64,000 nt of DNA from Mycocentrospora acerina (lineage: Eukaryota > Ascomycota > Dothideomycetes > Pleosporales): positions 491,533-555,532 of the forward strand of contig JAKUHH010000250.1 of NCBI GenBank assembly GCA_022701365.1. Reading direction: 5' to 3'. Position 1 is the stretch's first letter; every line of letters begins with the position of its first letter. Shown piece after piece: positions 10,279 to 20,325 of the stretch. The position numbers and the translations under genes are program-made. Below the pieces are notes generated by a model. The model was not told the DNA's origin. It did not search any database and saw only the letters and a list, made by a program, of their open reading frames with translations.

Positions 10279-13203
10279 ATGGGAAGTCAAAACCTTTACC
10301 TTACTTACAAAAAAAATACCAGTCAGCTGCTGTACTGGATTATCAACACATCAAATGGCATCATCCGGTTGGCCCCGAGTACAGAAGAATACCCTCCCGC
10401 TACAATAAACACTACAGGCCAGAGCACAGTTTCTGAAATCGTTAATATGTCTAGGGTCATTGCTAGAAATCTCCAGCCAATTCCACCAGCCATCTTCCAG
10501 CTATTCCAGGCCGTCATCAAAGCACGATCAACAATGTATGCTGCTTTTCAGCAGATTGTGAATGAAAAACCCAACCCGGAAATCGAGAGAAGCAACGCCA
10601 CCCACAAGCACTTCATTAATGCACTAACTGAGGCCTTTGACATTCTCGGTGGTACCTTGTGGGACTCAACCAATGCCTCTTTCGCTGAAGAAGATATTCA
10701 GGACGAACAGATCTTCCGCAATAAATTCTCTGCCCTGAGTCTTGGCAAATCCAGAGATGGTGGCGACGAGGACGATGGTGATGATGATGTCTCATCCGTG
10801 GACGACTCTCCTAACCCCCAAATAAGACAGCAGAAGAAGAAGAAGGCTGGGAAAGGGAAGAAAGGAAAGCGAGGCAAGAAGTCAAAGCAGAAACAAAACC
10901 CAGAGCCCACTGAGAAACCTTCCTTGGCCGATGTCCCTGTCGAGAGTTATCGTATTATTGAAGATAAAGATGGCCTTGTGTCCGAGTATCTATTGGCTGT
11001 GTATGCTGTTGTGCAAGAGTGGATCGAACTAAGGTCCTTTACGCAAGATTTATGGCGTGAGGTAGCTTATGATGGCCTCAATGGTGCCATTGCCGCATCA
11101 TTGACAAGCACGGCGGTTGCCATGGTTAAGCAGACATGCTTTGCTGTGTTTGCGGATTTCCCCGGCCACGAGTCTTATAATACCATCATACAAACAGTCA
11201 CACGGGGTGATCCAGACAAGGCCTCAGGACAGTTTGGCATGAGCTTGTATCGTATTTCAGCTTGTGGCCACCAGACTGAAAAGGTCCATGAGAGATCACT
11301 TGATGTCCAGGAGCAATTCTGGGTGCACGCGTATAACGATCTGTTGACATTCATAACCGATTTCCAGAAGAACCGAACCGGCAAACCAACCAAGGCTATG
11401 CAAACACAACTTAGCGACTGGAGTCCAACTTTCGATCTACAGCGAGCAACAAATGACGAGAGGCTGCGTTGGCGCCGTTCTTACACAATTAACTGGCTCT
11501 ATGATTTAGTTAATGTGTTCTCGTCTATTGTTGTCCAGAGAAACACAATGAAAGGCGAGAAACATGTGTATGAAGATGTTAACTGGTCAATGGATGGTCC
11601 TTGGAGTCAACATCGAAGGCTCTTTGGGTTAAATGAGTTTGCTGGCGTCATCACTACACTCGCAATGCAAAAACCCAGCACTGATATCCGGGGAAAGATC
11701 CTCCCCCACCACGTTTTCCAACTACAATGCATTGTTGATTCCTTGACTGCTTCTCGAGGATGGGTGTCAAATCTTCTTCGGGGCCATGTTCTCACCGCAC
11801 CTGCGCACAAGTTTTTTGCACGACGTGATGTCGATATTTTCTTGGACCGCAACATCCAGAGGAAAGGTCGAGGCCTGCTCCAAACAATTGATATATTGAA
11901 GCAGCTATTACAAAAGGATTCCGACCTACACCAGGATCAGAACCGACACACAGCACATTCTGAGATTCTCGAGGACCTGAAATTTGATTTCGCGAATTGG
12001 CTGGGTGAATCCAAGTATAAGTATGGCCTCACAACTATACCAGCCTCGCGATTCTCGAAGCAAAATGCTAACGGACTCTGGGAATACTCTCCGTTGCTAT
12101 GTGCAGCTGGTTTGGTCGAAGGACTAGTTCTCGTGCAACGCGTGGCTATGTGTCTTTGGGACCGAATCCCAGAGCCTACACTCGCCTTGCATTTACACAA
12201 TATGCTCGTCAAAAAAGGATACCTGAAGAAAGAAGTCGGATTATACGCAACATTGGAGGGCCTTCTCCGGGACTCATTTTTCCCCAAAGGCATTCCAAAT
12301 TCTGGGTTCCACACTGCTCTTGTTGACCAAATGAAGCAGTCACGCAATGGCCGCACGCTCTCAAACCAGCGGCATGCAGCGATTCTAAACGATACTAGGG
12401 GTATACATCAGCTTCTAGATGCCAGTTTTAACAACTTCTTCAAAGCTAAATCGACTCTCATGATGTATTATGACTTTGATTGGGTGCCCGAGCGGATCCC
12501 AGACAGCGCTATTAACTTTCCGTCAATGTTGTTCATGACCCGCTTGATAAAGACTGAGCACGTTGAAGATCCTTTAACTAATGAGAAGCGGTTCAAAGAG
12601 ACTGAGCTTATCAAGCGTGCCAAGTCGCAAGGACGAACTGATACCGAGCTACTAGAAGTGGCATCACTCTTTCTCCAAACAATGGCTCAAGCCAATGAGG
12701 ATAATGGAATGCCTTTGCGTCATAATTCTGACTTCAAAGATTACAATAGGTTTCCACGATACAAACCGTACCATATTTTGGAACAGAAGAAGCACGAGTC
12801 AACTCAAGGACGTGCCCTTCTCGAGCTGCTTCGACTCGATATATTTGCAGATGTCTGTGGTGATCTCCCCTTTTCCAGTCTCAACTATATTTTGATTACT
12901 GCGCATATAATGCTCCTGTTCATGGAATTTGAAAAGCGGTTTCGCGAGACTCGTCACCCGTTATGGGTTGAAGCGTACGAGCACCCGTCGCCCCACTTAA
13001 GATACCAGAAGAGAATTGGATTAGTCGCAGTGGCGATGGCAAATGAAGACGAGCAAGCAATGAAAATCTTTGCTGAGGGATTTGAGAGCTTGAGGCTGGG
13101 TGCACTTGGTTGCATTTTCTGGGAGCGTCTGCAGGAGGAAGAGTCTGGCATAAAGCCCAAGAGAGATGATGAAACCCCATTGGACCAGTGTTCAATTATG
13201 TGA
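10279..13203 (+). CDS. DUF6604-type fungal protein, 974 aa
   Basis: One uninterrupted exon. The N-terminus (LYLTYKKNTSQLLYWIINTS) matches the start pattern of the DUF6604 family, in which a Tyr-Lys-x-Asp/Asn-Thr helix opens a domain of roughly 250 residues. A lysine-rich block (QQKKKKAGKGKKGKRGKKSK, about residues 195-215) follows an acidic serine stretch and could act as a nuclear or nucleolar localisation signal. The remaining 700 residues are helical and lack membrane spans. DUF6604 proteins are widespread in filamentous ascomycetes; no molecular function is known to me. The start was chosen at the first ATG preceding the conserved helix. It lies in the same orientation as the HET gene upstream. 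No frameshift or premature stop was seen. Confidence 0.82.
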   Translation: MGSQNLYLTYKKNTSQLLYWIINTSNGIIRLAPSTEEYPPATINTTGQSTVSEIVNMSRVIARNLQPIPPAIFQLFQAVIKARSTMYAAFQQIVNEKPNPEIERSNATHKHFINALTEAFDILGGTLWDSTNASFAEEDIQDEQIFRNKFSALSLGKSRDGGDEDDGDDDVSSVDDSPNPQIRQQKKKKAGKGKKGKRGKKSKQKQNPEPTEKPSLADVPVESYRIIEDKDGLVSEYLLAVYAVVQEWIELRSFTQDLWREVAYDGLNGAIAASLTSTAVAMVKQTCFAVFADFPGHESYNTIIQTVTRGDPDKASGQFGMSLYRISACGHQTEKVHERSLDVQEQFWVHAYNDLLTFITDFQKNRTGKPTKAMQTQLSDWSPTFDLQRATNDERLRWRRSYTINWLYDLVNVFSSIVVQRNTMKGEKHVYEDVNWSMDGPWSQHRRLFGLNEFAGVITTLAMQKPSTDIRGKILPHHVFQLQCIVDSLTASRGWVSNLLRGHVLTAPAHKFFARRDVDIFLDRNIQRKGRGLLQTIDILKQLLQKDSDLHQDQNRHTAHSEILEDLKFDFANWLGESKYKYGLTTIPASRFSKQNANGLWEYSPLLCAAGLVEGLVLVQRVAMCLWDRIPEPTLALHLHNMLVKKGYLKKEVGLYATLEGLLRDSFFPKGIPNSGFHTALVDQMKQSRNGRTLSNQRHAAILNDTRGIHQLLDASFNNFFKAKSTLMMYYDFDWVPERIPDSAINFPSMLFMTRLIKTEHVEDPLTNEKRFKETELIKRAKSQGRTDTELLEVASLFLQTMAQANEDNGMPLRHNSDFKDYNRFPRYKPYHILEQKKHESTQGRALLELLRLDIFADVCGDLPFSSLNYILITAHIMLLFMEFEKRFRETRHPLWVEAYEHPSPHLRYQKRIGLVAVAMANEDEQAMKIFAEGFESLRLGALGCIFWERLQEEESGIKPKRDDETPLDQCSIM

Positions 13204-14254
13204 TTACAGACAGCAGGAGACATTGAAATGGTTTTCTTAGTCGTCTTTACCTTGAAAACAGCCTCATAGATGATATTGACTTGTTACCTTGGCTTGCGAT
13301 TCATCGTATTATGACATTTTATGGGCGGCAAAATCATTATACAGACAGCAATTATCTATTTCTCCAGCAAATACACATGATAAAATTGTCAACAAAAGAA
13401 GAAATAATTAAATAGGTAGACTAAAGTCTATGTGGAACCTGTACGCTAGGTTCTGATTATTTCTGCAACTCGAAGCCATGAAAGTATTATATACCATCAG
13501 CAAGCTCTTGTCAACACTTATCTTATTCATTTACCTATCACTTTTTGACTTCAAGCGGCTTCTGAACCTGAGCTAACATATGTGCAAGAAGTTGCAGGGC
13601 GATTGCAATCCACTTGTCACCTAGATGAATATGCCATTAGCACCCATTTGGTCTGCAGACATCACAACTGGTTGTCATGTAGTCTTCATTTGTTTCAATG
13701 CCTTCCTGGCGCGCTTTCCAGGTACAACTGTGAAGATGAGACAGAGCAAATACTTAATCATCAGTGTATGCAAGTCGTGTCTCTTTGTGAAACAATGCGC
13801 GTGATAATCAAGATGGGTTATAGCGCAAGGCGCGAAAATCTACATTATCGGTGAGCAGAGAAATGATGGCAGTGATCAGAACAATATTCAAATCTGGCTC
13901 TTTTACAACTACAGGCTGATATGGCTTAGCAAGTCAGTTTAAGGAAGGCTTATACTCTACCTTATTCATAAATTAAGGCGTTAATCATGATTACTAAAGT
14001 TCTTTTGATACCTGTATAGTTGGACTGCACCTATTCACTCTGTTGAGTTATTTCCCAACCGTGAAGTAGCTGGATATCGCTTACCTGTATTATCTTGCTT
14101 GTGAATAGAAGCTCCATAAATTGATTGATTCTTCACTTCGTTCGATCTGAAACTCATCGACTACGACGAGGAACTCATTTAAATCAAACTTTAGGTGAGA
14201 TTGAGTGACTATTGCCGTGAGGCAGAATATTAGAACATTTCTCTTGCTTCTAAA
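13204..14254. other. Gene-poor spacer
   Basis: No convincing gene. A 90-codon plus-strand frame at 13582-13854 lacks any recognisable motif and has no upstream context, so I leave it uncalled. Confidence 0.4.
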
Positions 14255-14541
14255 TGTAACGTTCACAACGTCACATCCTATCATTACCCCTAAGTCAACC
14301 GACACCTATCCAATAGCCACCTGTTTTGTACTCGCCCTGGATAGCAACCCTATAGAAGGGGTATATAAGGTTGCAGGCTATGTAGCTTTGTAGAGCAGTT
14401 TTTCTATATCCTTTTGTATAAGACCTATAGGTGTTGAGAATAGTATCTTTAGTTACCCTCTAGTCCCAGCACTCCCATATGCCTTGTAGTGGACACTTCG
14501 GACCCTATTCAGATCACTCTCTTATAACCTGCGTCGTTACA
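14255..14541 (+). repeat. Solo LTR, 287 bp, with 5-bp target-site duplication
   Basis: It begins TGTAACGTTCACAACGTCAC and ends GCGTCGTTACA, so the ends form the short inverted repeat TGTAAC/GTTACA. It is flanked on both sides by CTAAA, a 5-bp target-site duplication typical of LTR retrotransposons. A TATA-like GGTATATAAGG sits at about 14358. Related copies lie at 60596 (+), 62316 (+), 60883 (-) and 2810 (-). No internal coding region adjoins, so this is a recombination-derived solo LTR. Confidence 0.85.
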
Positions 14542-17118
14542 CTAAACTCAAATAATCACGATGTGGAAACATATTAATTTTTCATCAATTTCAATAGCCT
14601 CGCACAGATCTCAGTAATAACACAGAAAACATGAGAATTAATCTAACATTTTGTGCAGCACTCTTGCAATTCAACTTGGAGAGCTGCAGGAAAAACTATT
14701 CAGATCGACGGCATCATATGCGAAAGAGCCAGCCATAGGGACTTACACATCTTCATATACTAGATGGTGAGCTTGTACGCATGTAGTATAGGCTAGGGTT
14801 TAATATCGGAGTCGCCGACGCCAGGATCGCCTCATTTAGAACTAGAATTTGGATTAGTACCATCGTTGGTGAAACAAACGGCCACTAGTAGCTTTAGTGC
14901 GTGAAACTATTTATTCCCTGCGCAGTTTAAAGATCGGTATTAAATCTAACAATCGTGCAAAGCCAAATCAGCCCTGTGAGCTGCCTTGCAGAATTGCCAA
15001 ATGAAGAGTCTCAACTTGAAATGAAGCTGTTTTGAAAATAGGGGCATGAATTGAAACTTGAAGGTAAGTGGACCTGTCATCGTTGCAAATGGCTACTTCT
15101 ATATCACAAGTCCCTCCTAAGATGACTACTATATATTGCTGTGTTTGCATTACCCATGTTTCACATCACAGTGTCTGTACCTACTGAAGACTTTCTGATT
15201 GGGCTGCTGTCCAGTTTCTTCTCGGAGCCATAGAGTGGCATTGACTCGTGATATCGGGCCTATTCACAATTGCTTGCAGGTATTGGAAAAACTAATGATG
15301 TTCTGGAAATAGATGGGGACATGAACGGAAAAGAAGAGCTTGGTGTTGATGACGGCGGTGGCGAAAAAGTAGTGAAAAAGAGCAGGACTGGTCTGAGATA
15401 TTATTTAGAACCTTCTGTAATTGACGGTACCGCTAAATGAAAAAAATTGGCAATGCAGAAGTGTTAGTACTAAAAATAATATAAAATTGAGACTTCTATC
15501 TTATACATCAGTACTTGACACCATCTCTCAGGCTATATTAATTTATGAACTCTCCCTCTCAATCCTATCTCTTAAGTGGCTGGTGTTACCAGATGATGAC
15601 AAGAACAATGTCTGCCCGATTTTGATGTTAGACAAACGTCTCGGCTACGAGTCACCTCAAGATGAGTCTCACAAGAAGTGAAAATTTTGCATCGACGCCT
15701 GCCTGAACCAGGGTTTTCTAATTTTACAATCCCAACGGCGCTGATTGAGGTTCAATGTAGGCTGCGTACATTTGACTTCTTTTGATAGTGCCGCGCGAAT
15801 ATAAAGGTGGGAGTAAATTCGACACGTTGAGATATGGTTGACACACTTCACAAGATCGCGAGAGATGTGATACATTACAAGAACTTCTTGAACTAGGTAA
15901 ATTATTTCCGTCATTCCAATAACCAAAGAATAAACATGCTGGCTCTTACTAAACACATGTCGAATAATACGCCGGCCTCGTCTCATCTCTGATCTTTATC
16001 TCCTCATTTGTCAACTAATTCCTTTCCTTTTTCGATTTCGGGCTAGACTTATCAGTGGTTACTGCTGGTAGTCAGTATATGGCCATTACTATCGACATGT
16101 TGTGTTCCTTACGCTTCCGAGTAAAGGTCTTAGCGAGGTATTTCTTGATAGTTGAACTTGTTGATTTTGTAGACGATATCTCGGAGGGTGTGTAAACAGA
16201 GTCGAACTTTATGGTAATTAATGTGTGTGTTAAGATACCGCTATTCGATGTGGCGTTTTTTGGCGAAGACATTATGGCACATAAATATCTAAACTGAAGT
16301 CGGAGATACGATAAAGGCAGTTATTTGACTAAAGAAAATTTCGAGCATGAAAATTGTTGCAATTTTTATAAAAGTAGGTAAATGTTATGCTTCATGGCAT
16401 GACATCCTCGCTCTTATATAATTTTCTTTCCGCGCTCTACGCTCAGTGTCACCTCCATCGTTTTCTTCGCCCACCAACCCAGCACCTCAATGATAAATTG
16501 ACTATTTCGATGTCATAACCAACTGATTAGCCGCACCGTATCATCGCGCCATCTTACCAAAGACACAAGGCATCCAACGCCAAACCAACGCGTAAGCACG
16601 CTAGCCCCACTCCGCACACGAGAAAATGACATGTTTTTGCTACTCAGTTCCTCAGGAAGCTTTGCCAGCCCCGTTTCTCGGGAGGATGATAAAGATAAAG
16701 ATTAAAATTGTGGCTGATTGATGCTATGGCCGTTTGCCGGTACTGTTGGGGTGTCTTTTTAGCGCGGAGTTTATCGCCACTTCAGAACGTGCGACACCTA
16801 GCTACGAGATGGGCTGTGTAAAATCTTTGAGGCAAATTTTCCTTGCCAGATTTCGTGTGGGTTGAGCTTGTGTTGATTGAATGTCTGGACTGCACAAGAC
16901 GCTTGAGACTGTTCGTAGATTCGTGACAGCTCAAGGCACTTATCTCGATAAGCTGCTGCAGTCTCTATAAATGTGAGGTATTCTTGTGAGAAAAGAAGAA
17001 ACTTCAAAGTTTACAACAAAATCCTTAATCAACCGCATTATGACTGAGCTATTACGGATTGATCTTTGTAGCGATTTAGTGCAGCGCTACTATTGCACAC
17101 TTTTGAACAAAGTAGCGA
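14542..17118. other. Gene-poor spacer, 2.6 kb
   Basis: Short frames only; none has a start context, splice pattern or motif that I can defend. Composition is ordinary to moderately AT-rich, not the extreme TA-rich pattern of the repeats. I see no RNA gene. Confidence 0.4.
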
Positions 17119-17788
17119 TTGAGAATACGAGGCTTGATTATGCCTTGCTGGCGATTTAGCGTCAATCCAAATTACTACGTCATTGTTTATTTTGTCTTCA
17201 TCGAGGCCACTCTGCCCTCGACTGAATATTACGAAACATGCGCTGTATTCATAGATATTTTGAACCCTAAAGGGTTTTCGGCGGTGATGCTAGCTGGAGT
17301 GGCTCAAGCTCTCTGGAAAACAGTCATCAGATACGAGAATGATCTAGCTGCAGATCAATGACAACAAATAAGATGGGTTTTTTCTCATAGGAGCATTGAT
17401 AAGTGCAACATGGATGTTTGTTTTCTGGGGTCATGGCCTGGTCCTCGCGTTCAGTTGTAAACACATCCCATTACTCACCATCAACGCCGTGGCATCTGTG
17501 TCAGCTTTAACATGGGGAAAATATGTTTTATTTCTAATAGATAATGAGTTCTTCGAAATACAGTTTCCAACCGTTGATGCTACAATTCTCCACCTTAGGA
17601 ATACTTCCACCATGGTAGTCTTTGTCGGCATTGAAGGCTGTACCTCAACACTGGCAACGCGTCGCTCGTACGACAGCATGTATCAGCTTGGATTCTTATT
17701 TTCGGTGACAATGAGCACCGGATTCAAGACTTTGATCGATGGTTCTCATACTCAGCGGCGGTCGTCTCATAATACTCGCAACACATAG
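17119..17788 (+). other. Possible remnant of a small membrane protein
   Basis: Two consecutive plus-strand frames (17119-17361 and 17396-17788) contain hydrophobic stretches (YYVIVYFVFIEATLP and MFVFWGHGLVLAFSC). They lie in different phases, with no acceptable GT-AG intron between them. They may be a degraded gene or chance frames. No family is recognised. Confidence 0.2.
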
Positions 17789-17950
17789 AAGATTTCAGAA
17801 GTCTGTGTAACTAAACAATTTTGACATTCCCATTCGCTCCCTGCTCTTACCATCGTTTCATCTTCCACCGCCTATTTGGCCTTTCCGTTCACAACTCCCC
17901 TGACCAACGGTAGGAATGAAGAAATGCAAGCAAAAAAGATGAATTCAAAA

Positions 17951-18069
17951 ACATACAACAGCGGGGATTCGCCAGTGGTCACCCACCTGACTACTAATCC
18001 GCCGGTACGTTGCTTAAATAGGGCTGAGCGAACGGGAAGCCTTGTTTTCAACGTCCTATGGTCGTATGT
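17951..18069 (-). rRNA. 5S ribosomal RNA (119 nt)
   Basis: On the minus strand it has the same ends as the copy at 5810 (ACATACGACCATAGG... CTGTTGTATGT), with one G-to-A difference on the plus strand (CTACTAATCC instead of CTACTAGTCC). A T-run follows the 3' end. Open frames that appear to cross this interval on either strand are spurious. Confidence 0.93.
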
Positions 18070-18843
18070 GTCGATTGAACGTTTTTGGGGCAACATGTAT
18101 TGAGTGAACAAATATACGACAAACGAATTTGAGCCCATGTTTAGAATGTAATTTCGCACCACAGGTATCTATTCTAATACCGTTGCGGAATGATGACGCG
18201 GTACTATTTTGCAACGCCACAGCTGGGTTTCCGGCCTGTAAGCAATAAAACCTGACTGAATACTTTCTGCGTTGGACAGCTTGTATTCGCATCCAAGGCA
18301 ATGTTGAGGCTTAGTCTTTCTTGAGCCTTTATTTTGCAAGTAGAGGAGATTTCTACGTATGCTGGGTGGTCTTTCCTAGCAAAATTCTACTATATTAACA
18401 CAAATGTCAACGAAAAAAATGAATATATGTTGGGCAGTAGCTGTACTAAAGAAAATCGTGTTCCATTAAGTTAAGGTCCTTACGTGAGGTTTGCTATGTT
18501 TTTTTTTTAGTTTCGCTGTTAGCTTCTCACAAACAAATTCTCCAGAGATCACATCGTGTAAACTTGGGATCCACACAATTTGAAGACGTAGCGGCACCTC
18601 TCTCATAGGGAGCTTACAGGTGTCATATAGGGGTTTTCTTTCATTCTTTGCAAGTCAATAATGGAGTATACTGGTGGGATTAATGAGAACCAAGTGTTCT
18701 ATAGATGAAATGAGATGGTAAGGGTTGACATGTACCGAACAACCCATATACACAGACTCGGGTTATCGTGCCGCCTCGTAGCCTCGTTGCCACCTACTTT
18801 CTCCCTTCTATTCCACCGCTCTCCTCACAGTACAGACCAATGA

Positions 18844-19784
18844 AAAGAATGCTCTCTGTTCCGTGGAAATAAGACATTGATTTCGTGAGTGCGCTACTCC
18901 TTCATTCCTGCATCACTGTCTTTCTGAATGAATTTAGCAACAGCTTCACCATACGTGGCAAGCACAAGATTGAAATCGACAACTCCATCGTAATCGATGG
19001 CTACACATCGATATTTTTCTAAGACACAAGGATGGCGAACTCGAAAAGCTCTGTTTCTCAAACACTGGGTTTCTTTTGTTGATCGCAACGCTGGCTTCCG
19101 CCATCACCATGAACTTGATAATTCCGATCAGACTTCTGAACGTATTGATTGCAGCAGTTTTCGGTCTGGAGTTCTTCACTTCGGCGCTCGTAGCCTGCCG
19201 GAGAAGGAGTATCGTGATGCCCATCATGGCGTTACGCCACGCGGGGCGATTCATCTGGTCCAACACACCGTTTGTCAATTTCTTCTCGGTGATATACATT
19301 GTGGTTGTTTCGAAAGAGTCCTCGAAATTATCGCTGAGGGATCATGTCACTCTACTGTCAATCGCTATCTTGGAACTAGTGTTTATGAAAGGCTTGCTCG
19401 CAGCTGCTGATGTGGATACTCGGCAGAAGATGTTGAGACGGCTTCTTGACGGCGAGTGCGTGATGATCAAAGGCGTAAGTTCTAATTTTATTTGAATATT
19501 TCATACTGTCGCATCATTGCTGACTCGAGCAGAGACCTTCTGTTATACTCAATCTGCCTCCGCCTCTTCAACACCATCGTCTTGTTCCCTTCAATACTTC
19601 ACAAAGCCCCTTCATCATACTGTACAAAACTACTGTTGGATATTCTGATGGTTCTATCTGCGATGTATTCGGTCCCGCTAGTATTTCCGTACCAAAGGAT
19701 GGAGGATCCTTCATAGATGCGGCTGAGCAGTGTGGTCGGCGTTTCTACCACGTCTCACCAACTTTTCTGGTCCTCGAGAACTGA
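18844..19784 (+). pseudogene. Unrecognised membrane-associated protein gene with a T-run frameshift
   Basis: Coding signal runs through three exons. A short 5' piece (18844-18884, start not found) is joined by a GTGAGT...TTTAG intron (18885-18937) to a frame reading NSFTIRGKHKIEIDNSIVID. After the T5 run at 19014-19018 the coding signal moves to another phase (RHKDGELEKLCFSNTGF), as if one T were missing. The frame then reads through two hydrophobic segments (FLLLIATLASAITMNLIIPI and VLIAAVFGLEFFTSALVA) to a GTAAGT...CAG intron (19475-19532). The last exon (19533-19784) ends DAAEQCGRRFYHVSPTFLVLEN. Continuous reading on both sides of two canonical introns argues for a once-real gene. The frameshift is either a true lesion or a homopolymer error. 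The upstream start is unresolved. I recognise no family. Confidence 0.45.
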
Positions 19785-20325
19785 GGTAAAGCCATAGTAA
19801 TGAAGAAATGAAGGAAATATCAACAAAGGAATGAAAAATAGTGGTAGCTATCTCCACCAATTTCATATCTTGGACTCACGGAGTGCTACTATATCGTTTA
19901 GATAGACACAGGGTAGTTTGGAGGATGCAGGTGGACGGTGAAGGTCAGGGAGGAGCTTGTTGGAAGAGAAGCATCAATCTGGTGACAGGATTGAAAGAAA
20001 TCTAAATACAGGATAGAACCAGATTCAGGCGCATGACGGGGGTGATCAGTCCGTAGCTGATCCAAGAGATGGTGCATTGAAGATATCGCGTCAAAATCAC
20101 ATGTCAATATTCAACAGTAAAATCTTTGCTAATTTCAAGACCCTGAATCAATTCGTACTTGTATGGATCTTTCTTCAGATTCGATTGTTTACGAGTGCAA
20201 ATAGTAAAAAATACCAGTTAAACGGGAGTAGATACGAGATTGATTCTGAATAGAGATTTTTACGGTACAGCAAAGCATTTCTAGAACTGCAGATAATTAC
20301 ATCAACACCTGTTTGTTATAAGCAG
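19785..20325. other. Convergent intergenic region
   Basis: This 540-bp spacer separates the plus-strand gene ending at 19784 from the minus-strand gene ending at 20326. No feature was seen; it should contain the two 3' ends. Confidence 0.45.

Noticed and set aside
13582..13854. Plus-strand 90-codon cysteine-containing frame
   Set aside because: No signal peptide, no recognisable domain, and no exon continuity on either side.
17119..17788. Two-exon membrane protein
   Set aside because: The two frames cannot be linked by a plausible GT-AG intron and no family is recognised; kept only as a low-confidence note.
17872..18162. Open frames on both strands covering 17951-18069
   Set aside because: They translate a 5S rRNA gene; the peptide GGLVVRWVTTGESPLLYVF recurs wherever a 5S copy lies (also at 34603).
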